Shown piece by piece: positions 41,198 to 47,986 of a DNA stretch of 47,986 bases (position 1 is the stretch's first letter; every line of letters begins with the position of its first letter). The notes under the pieces were generated by a model, which saw only the letters and a program-made list of their open reading frames with translations, was not told where the DNA came from and did not search any database. Origin of the DNA: Nitriliruptoraceae bacterium (GTDB lineage Bacteria; Actinomycetota; Nitriliruptoria; Nitriliruptorales; Nitriliruptoraceae); contig PWTE01000056.1 in assembly GCA_003563915.1 (NCBI GenBank), forward strand, positions 1 through 47,986, written 5' to 3'. The position numbers were made by a program, and so were the translations under genes.

Positions 41198-42250
41198 ATG
41201 AGCAACTTCGCCGCCTTCGGCATCGGCCTGGCCACCCAGACCCGGGACGCCGGGAAGGTCCTCGACACCTGGTTCCCGACCGTGGGCACGGGTGGCGACG
41301 TCGGCGCTGCCGTCGCACTGGCCGAGGCGCTGGGCTACGAGGGCGGCGCGATGACCTTCCCACTCGGCGAGGCGACCCTCGACGGCAGCGAGCTCGCGGC
41401 GACCGACCCGATCGCTCGCGTGGTCGCCGGCGTCACCGCCGGCACCGTCGCTGGCACCCCGACCGGGACCGAGCGGTTCCCGGTCGCCACCTTCATCGAG
41501 GACCTCGAAGCGGCTCCGGTGGACGCTCACGACGTGTACCTCCGGCTGCACCTGCTGTCCCACCGGTTCCTGCGGCCGCACGGCGCCAACCTCGATGGCG
41601 CCTTCGGGCTGCTCAGCAACGTGGTGTGGACCGACCACGGGCCGTGCGATCCCGAGGGCTTCGAGGGCCTGCGCCTGTCCCTCGCTGCGGCAGGGCATCG
41701 GGTGCGGGTGACCAGCGTGGACAAGTTCCCGAGGATGACCGACTACGTCGTGCCGACCGGCGTTCGCATCGGTGACGCCGATCGGGTGCGGCTCGGCGCG
41801 CACCTGGCCGTCGGCACGACCGTGATGCACGAGGGGTTCGTCAACTTCAACGCGGGGACCCTGGGTGCGTCGATGGTCGAGGGACGGATCTCAGCTGGCG
41901 TCGTGGTCGGTGATGGGTCCGACATCGGGGGGAGCGCATCGATCATGGGCACGCTCTCCGGTGGAGGTAGCGAGGTGATCCGGATCGGCGAGGGCTCGCT
42001 GATCGGTGCCAACGCCGGGGTTGGGATCTCGCTGGGTGACGGCTGCGTCGTCGAGGCCGGCCTGTACGTGACCGCCGGGACCAAGGTGGCCCTGCCCGAC
42101 GGGTCGGTCGTCAAGGCTGGCGAGCTCTCCGGTCGGGACGGGTTGCTGTTCCGGCGCGACTCGCAGACGGGTGCGGTCGTCGTGCTGGACCGCGAGCCCG
42201 GTTCGGCCGACTGGGGCGGGCTCAACTCGCAGCTCCACGCCAACGACTGA
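41198..42250 (+). CDS. dapD: 2,3,4,5-tetrahydropyridine-2,6-dicarboxylate N-succinyltransferase
   Basis: DapD adds succinyl from succinyl-CoA to tetrahydrodipicolinate in the lysine/diaminopimelate route. The 350-residue length is that of the long actinobacterial form. The C-terminal left-handed beta-helix has hexapeptide repeats ([60 protein letters not shown]). The ATG has GGGAG five bases upstream. It overlaps dapE by one base (TGATG), so the two are coupled. Confidence 0.96.
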   Translation: MSNFAAFGIGLATQTRDAGKVLDTWFPTVGTGGDVGAAVALAEALGYEGGAMTFPLGEATLDGSELAATDPIARVVAGVTAGTVAGTPTGTERFPVATFIEDLEAAPVDAHDVYLRLHLLSHRFLRPHGANLDGAFGLLSNVVWTDHGPCDPEGFEGLRLSLAAAGHRVRVTSVDKFPRMTDYVVPTGVRIGDADRVRLGAHLAVGTTVMHEGFVNFNAGTLGASMVEGRISAGVVVGDGSDIGGSASIMGTLSGGGSEVIRIGEGSLIGANAGVGISLGDGCVVEAGLYVTAGTKVALPDGSVVKAGELSGRDGLLFRRDSQTGAVVVLDREPGSADWGGLNSQLHAND

Positions 42251-43371
42251 TGGCCGCCGCCGAAGCTCCGCCGGACGAGCTGGTCGCTCGCCTGCTCGAG
42301 CACTGCGGCTTCGTCTGCACGACCGGGGAGGAAGGGCCCCTCGCGGACGCGATGGAGTCGCGCTACCGCGACCTCGGCCGCGACGTCACCCGGGTCGGTC
42401 ACAGTGTCGTGGTCGGCGAGCCTCGCAGCGACCGGCCCTTGGTGCTGCTGGTCGGTCACCTGGACGTCGTCCCGCCAACGGAGGACGACCTGGAGCCGCG
42501 GGTCGAGGAGCGCGACGGCGACCAGGTCGTGGTGGCCCGTGGCGCCTCCGACATGAAGGCCGGGAACGTCGTCGCGATGCAGGCCTTCGAGGACGACACG
42601 CTTGCCGATGGGCCCTACGACCTCGCTCTGGTGCTGTACGCCGGAGAGGAGGGGCCGGCCTGCGGCAACGAGCTGGAGGACGTGCTCAGCGAGGTGAGCT
42701 GGTTGCGCGACGCCGACCTCGCGGTCGTGCTCGAGCCGACCGACGGGCAGGTGCAGCTCGGCTGCTTGGGAGGGCTGCACGCCGAGGTGGTCTTCGAGGG
42801 CCAGCAGGCCCACTCTGCGCGCCCCTGGCACGGGCGCAACGCGCTGACCATGGCCGGCTCGTTCCTCGCCGAGCTCGACGACGATCATGTCCGCGAGGTC
42901 GAGGTCGACGGGATCACCTACCGCGACGTCTGGTCGGCGACGCAGGCGTGGACCGCCGGGTTCGGACCGCGGGATGCCCGGACGAGCGCACCGGTCCGCA
43001 ACGTGATCCCCGGTCGGTTCACTCTCAACCTCAACCTGAGGTTCGCCCCCTCCCGGGGTCTGGAGGAGGCCGAGCAGGAGGTCCGCACACGGGTCGGCGA
43101 CCACGCCGCCGTGACGATCGTGGACCGCTCCCCGCCAGCACCCCCGCACCGTCACGAGCCGCTGGTTGCCACCTTCATCGAGGCGGTGGGCGCCGAGGTT
43201 GCCGGCAAGCAGGCCTGGACCGACGTCGCCCGGTTCGCGGAACTGGGTATCCCCGCGCTGAACTACGGGCCGGGTCTGACCGCCCAGGCCCATCAGCGCG
43301 GCGAGTACGTGCCGGTCTCGGCGCTGGTGGACGCCGCACAGCGGTTGCGACGCTTCCTGGCGGCGTCGTGA
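42250..43371 (+). CDS. dapE: Succinyl-diaminopimelate desuccinylase
   Basis: DapE removes succinate to give LL-diaminopimelate. It is an M20-family zinc enzyme of 373 residues with GHLDVVP (H70, D72), ARGASDMKAG (D101), LYAGEEGPACGNE (E133, E134), LEPTDGQVQLGC (E162) and the dimerisation-domain His in QQAHSARPWHGRN. The terminal His is in TAQAHQRGEYV. The layout is that of actinobacterial DapE. It starts inside the dapD stop (TGATG) and its own stop overlaps the next gene as GTGA. Confidence 0.95.
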   Translation: MAAAEAPPDELVARLLEHCGFVCTTGEEGPLADAMESRYRDLGRDVTRVGHSVVVGEPRSDRPLVLLVGHLDVVPPTEDDLEPRVEERDGDQVVVARGASDMKAGNVVAMQAFEDDTLADGPYDLALVLYAGEEGPACGNELEDVLSEVSWLRDADLAVVLEPTDGQVQLGCLGGLHAEVVFEGQQAHSARPWHGRNALTMAGSFLAELDDDHVREVEVDGITYRDVWSATQAWTAGFGPRDARTSAPVRNVIPGRFTLNLNLRFAPSRGLEEAEQEVRTRVGDHAAVTIVDRSPPAPPHRHEPLVATFIEAVGAEVAGKQAWTDVARFAELGIPALNYGPGLTAQAHQRGEYVPVSALVDAAQRLRRFLAAS

Positions 43372-44060
43372 AGGCAACCTACGTCGACCTCGAAGCAGCG
43401 GCTCCCGCCGACGCGGTGGTCGTCATCGACGTGCTGCGCGCGTTCACGGTCGTGCCCTGGTTCTACGCGGTCGGCGCGGCGGAGGTCCTGGCCGTGGCCG
43501 AGCGCGACCACGCCGTGGCCCTGCGACGCTCCCGCTGGCCCGACGCCCTGCTCGCCGGTGAACGCAACGGCCAGCCGGTCCCCGGCTTCGACCTCGGCAA
43601 CTCTCCCTCCGAGGTGGCGGGCCGCGACCTGACGGGCCGCACCGTGATCCACCGCACCTCGGCCGGTACCCAGGGACTGGTGCGCACCGCCGGGAGCGAC
43701 CTGGTGTTCGCCGCGTCCTTCGCCACGGCCGGCGCGACCGCCCGTCAGCTGCAGGCCTCCGGCGTGGGCGAAGCCACTTTCGTGATCACCGGCGCCTCGC
43801 TCGGTCGCAACGGTGACGAGGACCTGGCAGCTGCCGAGCTGATCGCCGCCCGCGCGAACGGCGACGACCCGGACCCTGCCCCCTTCCTCGCGCGCGTCGC
43901 GACCTCGGACGCGGGCCGACTGTTCGCGGAGGACGGCCCGGACTGGGCGCCACCGGCGGATCTCGCGATGGCCTGCGAGCTGGACCGCTTCGACCACGCG
44001 CTGGTTGCGACCTGGCAACCTCGGTTCGACGCCCTCGAGGTGCGCCCGTCCCGGACATGA
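43368..44060 (+). CDS. ComB-like 2-phosphosulfolactate phosphatase family protein
   Basis: ComB removes phosphate from 2-phosphosulfolactate in coenzyme M synthesis in methanogens, but homologues are widespread in bacteria with unknown substrates. The 230-residue protein begins KATYVDLEAAAPADAVVVID followed by VLRAFTVVPWFYAVG, the family N-terminus with the metal-binding Asp. GFDLGNSPSEVA, VIHRTSAGTQGLV and FAASFATAGATARQL are also typical. The GTG at 43368 overlaps dapE as GTGA, an unusual partner. I infer a small phosphoester substrate, possibly not sulfonated. Confidence 0.85.
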   Translation: MKATYVDLEAAAPADAVVVIDVLRAFTVVPWFYAVGAAEVLAVAERDHAVALRRSRWPDALLAGERNGQPVPGFDLGNSPSEVAGRDLTGRTVIHRTSAGTQGLVRTAGSDLVFAASFATAGATARQLQASGVGEATFVITGASLGRNGDEDLAAAELIAARANGDDPDPAPFLARVATSDAGRLFAEDGPDWAPPADLAMACELDRFDHALVATWQPRFDALEVRPSRT

Positions 44061-44123
44061 GCGGCGCGCCACGGAGCCCGAGCTGAGACCGCGGGGATGG
44101 GCGTCCCGACGGAACCGCCCGTG

Positions 44124-44771
44124 CTACCGGCTGGGATCGACGCCGAGCTCGGTCATCAGGCCCCGGACACGTGACTCGATGTCGTCGCGGATCCGCCGAA
44201 CCTCGTCGAGCCCTTGCCCCGCGGGGTCCGCAAGCTCCCAGTCCAGGTAGCGCTTGCCGGGGAGCACCGGACACGCATCACCACAGCCCATGGTGACGAT
44301 GACATCAGCGGCGGAGATGGTCTCGTCGGTCCACGGCTTGGGGAAGCGGTCGGTGATGTCGATACCGGCCTCGAGCATCGCATCGACGGCCGCAGGATTG
44401 ACCTCACCACCAGGGTTCGAGCCACCGGAGAGGACCTGGATGCGATCGCCGGCCAGATGCTCCAGGAAGCCTGCGGCCATCTGCGAGCGGCCGGCGTTGT
44501 GCACGCAGAGGAACAGCACGGTGGGCGTGGTGACCGCGTGCGCACCTCGCGTCTTGGCGACCGCCTGCAGTCGCTCACGCGTGAACCGCTCGGCGAACAG
44601 GTAGAGGAAGGAGTGCACCCGGGCGGTGGTCCGCAGCCGCTCGTACGAGTCGGTGAGCAGGTGCAGGATGGTCTCGCTCGCGAAGACCCCGTCGAACTCG
44701 GCATGGAGCCGATCGGCGGCCAGTTCGAGGTGGCGACGGACGCCGACCTCGTCGACCACGGTCTCGGTCAT
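44124..44771 (-). CDS. arsC: Arsenate reductase with N-terminal three-helix-bundle domain
   Basis: This LMW-phosphatase-type arsenate reductase resembles the single-chain actinobacterial enzymes that use mycothiol or thioredoxin. Residues 1 to about 74 form the three-helix bundle (VRRHLELAADRLHAEFDGVF, DSYERLRTTARVHSFLYLFA). The catalytic domain follows with the loop VLFLCVHNAGRSQMAAGFLE (C89, R95), then FPKPWTDETI and IVTMGCGDACPVLPGKRYLD. The ATG at 44771 has GGAGGA six bases upstream. No arsR, efflux pump or other arsenic gene is in the window, so it stands alone. A promoter with an operator-like palindrome lies upstream. Confidence 0.92.
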   Translation of the reverse strand: MTETVVDEVGVRRHLELAADRLHAEFDGVFASETILHLLTDSYERLRTTARVHSFLYLFAERFTRERLQAVAKTRGAHAVTTPTVLFLCVHNAGRSQMAAGFLEHLAGDRIQVLSGGSNPGGEVNPAAVDAMLEAGIDITDRFPKPWTDETISAADVIVTMGCGDACPVLPGKRYLDWELADPAGQGLDEVRRIRDDIESRVRGLMTELGVDPSR

Positions 44772-44832
44772 GACCCGTCCTCCGGAGGTGCTGGCCGCGA
44801 TGGCCAGGTGTGGTGGGCGTGAACCGCACGCG

Positions 44833-44861
44833 AGTATAAACCTCAACAACTATTGACGCAA
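44833..44861 (-). promoter_or_regulatory. arsC promoter with ArsR-type operator in the spacer
   Basis: On the minus strand TTGCGT (44856-44861), 17 bases, TATACT (44833-44838) form a good sigma-A type promoter about 60 bp before arsC. The palindrome TCAA-N6-TTGA (44843-44856) fills the spacer and touches the -35 box, as expected for a repressor site. ArsR/SmtB-family repressors are known to bind TCAA-N6-TTGA-like sites. This is also the most AT-rich stretch of the window. Confidence 0.7.
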
Positions 44862-44929
44862 TGATGACTGAAACGATCGTGCCTGTCAACCCCTGGACGA
44901 GGAGCCGAAGAGCCCGACCCTCCACGCGG

Positions 44930-45169
44930 TCAGGGGAAGGCGGGGCCGTTACGAGCTGGGCGCGCTCGGAACATCCGGACGGCGCCGTCCCCGGCCAGGA
45001 CCGCGGCGACGATGCAGGCTGCGGCGGCCGCGAGGAACACGATGCCGACCGAGGCGAGTCCGAGCACCCCGATCGGCAGGAACAGCACGGCAGCGATCAG
45101 GTAGCCCCCTCGGCGCGGCCCCGGTAAGGCGATCGCAGAGGCCGCGGCGGCGTAGCTTCCGTCGGACAT
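44930..45169 (-). CDS. Small two-helix membrane protein (79 aa)
   Basis: The ATG at 45169 opens a frame (MSDGSYAAAASAIALPGPRR) followed by two adjoining hydrophobic stretches (GGYLIAAVLFLPIGVLGLAS; VGIVFLAAAAACIVAAVLAG) and a basic tail (RMFRARPARNGPAFP). It may be real on hydrophobicity and topology, but the ribosome binding site is poor (AGGG directly before the ATG). Only 16 bp separate it from the divergent ligB. The family is not recognised. Confidence 0.5.
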   Translation of the reverse strand: MSDGSYAAAASAIALPGPRRGGYLIAAVLFLPIGVLGLASVGIVFLAAAAACIVAAVLAGDGAVRMFRARPARNGPAFP

Positions 45170-45185
45170 CCCTGAGGAGTGCGTC

Positions 45186-46751
45186 GTGCAGCTCGCCACC
45201 GTGGTCGCGGTCTCGCGCGAGCTCAGCGCAACCCGTAAGCGCACCATCAAGATCGACCGCTTGACCTCGACCCTGCGTGCCCTGGACGACGATGACGTCG
45301 AGGTGGGGGTCGCCTACCTGTCCGGCGAGCCGCGCCAGTCCCGGCTGGACCTGGGTCCCGCGGCCGTGTTCGGCGCGGAAGCCGAACCAGCCGACGCGAC
45401 AGCGCTGACACTCAGCGAGGTCGATGCGGCCCTTCAGGCCATCGCGAACGTGCCGGCCGGTGCCGGCTCCCGGACGCGCCGGATCGACCTGCTCACCGAC
45501 CTGCTCGGTCGCGCCACCGCTGACGAGCAGGACTGGCTGCGGCGCCTGGTCGTCCGAGAGCTGCGGCAGGGCTCCCTCGAGGGCCTGCTGGTCACCGCGA
45601 TCGCGCACGCCTTCGAGGTGCCGGAGCCCGCGGTCCGGCGGGCAGCGATGTTGACCGGAGACCTGCGGCTCACCGCGCGCCTGGCACGCAACGGCGGCGC
45701 CGACGCCCTGGACGGCGTCCGCCTGCGGCTCGGCGTTGCGATCGAACCGATGCTGGCCAGCCCGGCCGCAGATCTGGCTGACGCCCTGCCGGGCGACGGG
45801 ACCGCGGTGGTCCTCGACACCAAGCTCGACGGCGCGCGGGTGCAGGTCCACCGTGACGGCGACGACATCCGGGTCTTCACCCGCGCCCTGCACGACGTCA
45901 CCCACCGGGTCCCGGAGATCGTCGCCGTTGCCCGCGCACTGCCGGCGACCTCGGCCGTGCTCGATGGCGAAGCGATCGCCTTCGACACCGACGGCCGGCC
46001 GCGCCCGTTCCAGGAGACGATGGCCCGCTTCGGCCGCGAGCGTCCCGTCGACGAGGTCGCCGCCGAGGTGCCGCTCGCGGTGCGTTTCTTCGACCTGCTG
46101 CACCAAGACGGCCACGACCTGATCGACGCCCCGCTCGGCGAACGTCTCCGGGCGCTGGACGACGTCGTCCCGGAGGAGCACCGCAGCGCCCGGCTCACCA
46201 CCGCCGACCGGGCCGCGGCCGCCGCCTTCGTCGCCGAGGTACTGCGCGCCGGCCACGAGGGCGTGCTGGTCAAGGACCTCGACGCCCCCTACGAGGCCGG
46301 CCGCCGCGGGGCCAGCTGGCGGAAGGTCAAGCCGGTCCACACCCTGGACCTGGTCGTCCTCGCGGCCGAGTGGGGATCTGGCCGGCGCAAGGGCTGGCTG
46401 TCCAACCTGCACCTCGGCGCCCGCGCCGACGATGGTGAGCGCGGCGGCGACGCCGGCTATGTCATGCTCGGCAAGACCTTCAAGGGCCTGACCGACGAGA
46501 CCCTGACGTGGCAGACCGAGGAGTTGCTCGCCCGGGAGATCCACCGGGACGGCCACGTCGTGCACGTCCGCCCGGAACTCGTCGTGGAGATCGCCTGCGA
46601 CGGGCTCGTGCGCTCGACCCGCTACCCCGGCGGGGTGGCGCTGCGGTTCGCGCGGGTCCGCGGCTACCGGCCGGACAAGCCAGCGGCCGAGGCGGACACC
46701 CTGGAGGACGTTCTCAGCATCCAGGCCGGCGATCGTCTCCCGGAGCTCTGA
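45186..46751 (+). CDS. ligB: ATP-dependent DNA ligase, LigB type
   Basis: This 521-residue ATP-dependent ligase belongs to the group of M. tuberculosis LigB. It has an N-terminal DNA-binding domain (about 1-180), an adenylation domain with nucleophile motif DTKLDGARVQVHR (K213), VLDGEAIAF and EGVLVKDLDAPYEAGRRG, motif V SWRKVKPVHTLDLVVLAAEW and a C-terminal OB domain. Such enzymes are non-essential beside the NAD-dependent LigA, which must lie elsewhere. The GTG start has GAGGAG six bases upstream. It is convergent with pstB, with a strong palindrome between. Confidence 0.95.
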   Translation: MQLATVVAVSRELSATRKRTIKIDRLTSTLRALDDDDVEVGVAYLSGEPRQSRLDLGPAAVFGAEAEPADATALTLSEVDAALQAIANVPAGAGSRTRRIDLLTDLLGRATADEQDWLRRLVVRELRQGSLEGLLVTAIAHAFEVPEPAVRRAAMLTGDLRLTARLARNGGADALDGVRLRLGVAIEPMLASPAADLADALPGDGTAVVLDTKLDGARVQVHRDGDDIRVFTRALHDVTHRVPEIVAVARALPATSAVLDGEAIAFDTDGRPRPFQETMARFGRERPVDEVAAEVPLAVRFFDLLHQDGHDLIDAPLGERLRALDDVVPEEHRSARLTTADRAAAAAFVAEVLRAGHEGVLVKDLDAPYEAGRRGASWRKVKPVHTLDLVVLAAEWGSGRRKGWLSNLHLGARADDGERGGDAGYVMLGKTFKGLTDETLTWQTEELLAREIHRDGHVVHVRPELVVEIACDGLVRSTRYPGGVALRFARVRGYRPDKPAAEADTLEDVLSIQAGDRLPEL

Positions 46752-46763
46752 GGGCCCCGCCGG

Positions 46764-46792
46764 CCGTCTGCTACCTCGAGGTAGCTGGACGG
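46764..46792. terminator. Palindrome between ligB and pstB, probable bidirectional terminator
   Basis: The perfect 16-bp palindrome GCTACCTCGAGGTAGC (46770-46785) is framed by CCGTC (46764-46768) and GACGG (46788-46792), giving a long symmetric stem. It lies in the 43-bp gap between the convergent ligB and pstB genes, where transcription from both sides would end. There is no T-tract. Confidence 0.6.
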
Positions 46793-46794
46793 GC

Positions 46795-47700
46795 TCAGCC
46801 GAAGCGGCCGGTGATGTAGGCCTCGGTGCGCTCGTCGCTGGCGTTGGTGAAGATCGTCTCGGTGTCGTCCATCTCGACCAGGACGCCGGTGCGCTCGCCC
46901 TTCTCGTTGTTCACGTCGACCGTGAAGAACGCGGTGAGGTCGGACACGCGGGCAGCCTGCTGCATGTTGTGGGTGACGATGACGATCGTGTAGTCGTCCT
47001 TCATCTCCTGCATCAGGTCCTCGATGCGCAGCGTCGCGATCGGGTCCAGGGCGGAGCAGGGCTCGTCCATGAGGATCACGTCGGGGTTGACCGCGATGGC
47101 GCGGGCGATGCACAGCCGCTGCTGCTGCCCGCCGGACAGCGACAGGCCAGAGGTGGTGAGCTTGTCCTTCACCTCGTCCCAGAGAGCGGCCTTGCGCAGG
47201 CTCTGCTCGACGATGTCGTCGAGCCCCTGCTTCGCCCCGTTGAGGCGGGGGCCGAAGGCGACGTTGTCGTAGATCGACTTCGGGAAGGGGTTCGGCTTCT
47301 GGAAGACCATGCCGATGCGGCGACGGACCTCGACCGGGTCGACCTCGGGGTCGTAGATGTCCTCGCCGTTGTACATGACCGAGCCGGTGACGGACGCGGA
47401 GGGGACCAGGTCGTTCATGCGGTTGAGCGTGCGCAGCAGGGTCGACTTGCCGCAGCCGCTCGGACCGATCAACGCGGTGATCTCGTTGCGGGGTACGTCG
47501 AAGGTCACGTCGCGCACGGCGGTGAAGGAGCCGTACATGACGTTGACGTCCGTGAGCGACATGTGGACCGCGTTGTGGGCCTCACGCTTGGCGTGGCCGA
47601 TCTCGGTCTGGACGTTGACCCCACGTTCGTGGTGAGGTGCGGCGTCGACCGAGGTCGTCTGGGTGGCGACCACGTCCTGGGTGGCGGACTGCTGCTCCAT
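46795..47700 (-). CDS. pstB: Phosphate ABC transporter ATP-binding protein PstB
   Basis: PstB powers high-affinity phosphate uptake with PstS, PstC and PstA. The ATPase has Walker [21 protein letters not shown] (GPSGCGKST at 79-87), the Q-loop [20 protein letters not shown], the signature [20 protein letters not shown], Walker [14 protein letters not shown] and the switch His in [20 protein letters not shown]. The second ATG (47700) fits GGAG better than the one at 47703. The protein carries about 46 extra N-terminal residues before [13 protein letters not shown]. It is preceded by pstA on the same strand. Confidence 0.96.
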   Translation of the reverse strand: MEQQSATQDVVATQTTSVDAAPHHERGVNVQTEIGHAKREAHNAVHMSLTDVNVMYGSFTAVRDVTFDVPRNEITALIGPSGCGKSTLLRTLNRMNDLVPSASVTGSVMYNGEDIYDPEVDPVEVRRRIGMVFQKPNPFPKSIYDNVAFGPRLNGAKQGLDDIVEQSLRKAALWDEVKDKLTTSGLSLSGGQQQRLCIARAIAVNPDVILMDEPCSALDPIATLRIEDLMQEMKDDYTIVIVTHNMQQAARVSDLTAFFTVDVNNEKGERTGVLVEMDDTETIFTNASDERTEAYITGRFG

Positions 47701-47865
47701 CATCGCTCCGTGTGCATCGTGCTGCGGGTGGTGGGCGTCGGCGCTGGGCCACGCTGAGGGCGTTCCGTGAGGTGCTCCAAGGATGGCCCAGCGAGGTAAC
47801 GGGGTGGTGAACGGGAGGGGGATGCGCGGCGACGGCTTGGACCGCCGCCGCGAGGCGTGCCCCGG

Positions 47866-47986
47866 CTAGATCTGGCTCTTGCGGGCGATCGTGCGAGCGA
47901 TGATCGACATGACCAACACGATCGCGATGAGGGCGAAGCCACCGCCCCAGGCCCGCTCGATGCCGGGCGCGAAGGGCTGGCGGAAG
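47866..47986 (-). CDS. pstA: Phosphate ABC transporter permease PstA, C-terminal end only
   Basis: The window ends inside this gene. The visible last 39 codons encode FRQPFAPGIERAWGGGFALI followed by AIVLVMSIIARTIARKSQI and a TAG. That is a final membrane helix and the basic tail typical of PstA, and pstB follows on the same strand. The 162-bp gap to pstB holds no gene that I can support. Confidence 0.82.
   Translation of the reverse strand, partial: FRQPFAPGIERAWGGGFALIAIVLVMSIIARTIARKSQI

Noticed and set aside
42171-43367. Open frame running through dapE in frame with the ComB-like gene, suggesting a large fusion
   Set aside because: The translated sequence before 43368 is low-complexity Arg/Ala/Gly in the wrong frame of dapE. 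The GTGA overlap gives a natural start at 43368.
1-47986. tRNA, rRNA, SRP RNA, riboswitch, CRISPR array, transposase or prophage genes
   Set aside because: I looked for T-loop-like motifs, regular short repeats with spacers and transposase-like frames on both strands and found none that hold up. An SRP RNA gene near ffh was considered but no matching structure was seen.

Overview
The window is very GC-rich, with many GTG starts (and some TTG) and gene-stop overlaps of the GTGA/ATGA type. Its gene content points to a deep-branching actinobacterium (Actinomycetota). The markers are the actinobacterial order of the rpmB to trmD superoperon, a Rv2927c-type DivIVA-like protein beside DUF177/rpmF/rnc, an FtsY with an N-terminal membrane anchor, a long actinobacterial-type DapD, CofC for coenzyme F420, a LigB-type ATP-dependent ligase and a mycothiol-type ArsC. 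A lineage such as Nitriliruptoria is a guess; nothing here fixes the genus.

Left part (1-26.3 kb, mostly minus strand). This is the conserved information-processing block, read right to left: FakA-like DAK2 protein, recG, [SDR, acetoacetyl-CoA ligase, oligopeptidase B], rsmD, coaD, DivIVA-like, DUF177, rpmF, rnc, an Fpg-like protein, acyP, a small coiled-coil protein, smc, ftsY, [ECF sigma factor, membrane partner and phytanoyl-CoA-dioxygenase-like gene on the plus strand], ffh, rpsP, khpA, rimM, trmD. The bracketed genes are accessory blocks set into an otherwise conserved order. Their edges carry the most unusual non-coding signals: two tandem pairs of a 41-bp palindrome with the same 73-bp repeat distance, a 26-bp tandem duplication and a 15-bp-arm inverted repeat.

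Middle part (26.6-35.4 kb, both strands). Here lie rpmB, a stand-alone Lrp/AsnC effector domain, ddl, a polytopic membrane protein, an MFE2-type hydroxyacyl-CoA dehydrogenase, a P-loop protein coupled to gpsA, cofC, a LapA-like protein, a cold-shock-like domain protein, an unrecognised protein and a tandem GNAT acetyltransferase.

Right part (35.4-48 kb). This is amino-acid and wall-precursor metabolism: tyrA-serB, then dapC, a DUF368 polyprenyl-phosphate translocase-like protein, a glycerophosphodiester phosphodiesterase, dapD-dapE and a ComB-like phosphatase coupled to dapE. It is followed by arsC with a recognisable promoter/operator, a small membrane protein, ligB, and pstB with the 3' end of pstA at the window edge. 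Ddl, DapC/D/E and DUF368 all feed peptidoglycan synthesis, and SMC, FtsY, Ffh and the ribosomal genes form the growth-coupled core.

I see no rRNA, tRNA, CRISPR array, insertion sequence or prophage. The best candidate for something undescribed is the paired 41-bp palindrome family. The most unusual protein is the Fpg/Nei-family protein that has lost several catalytic positions.
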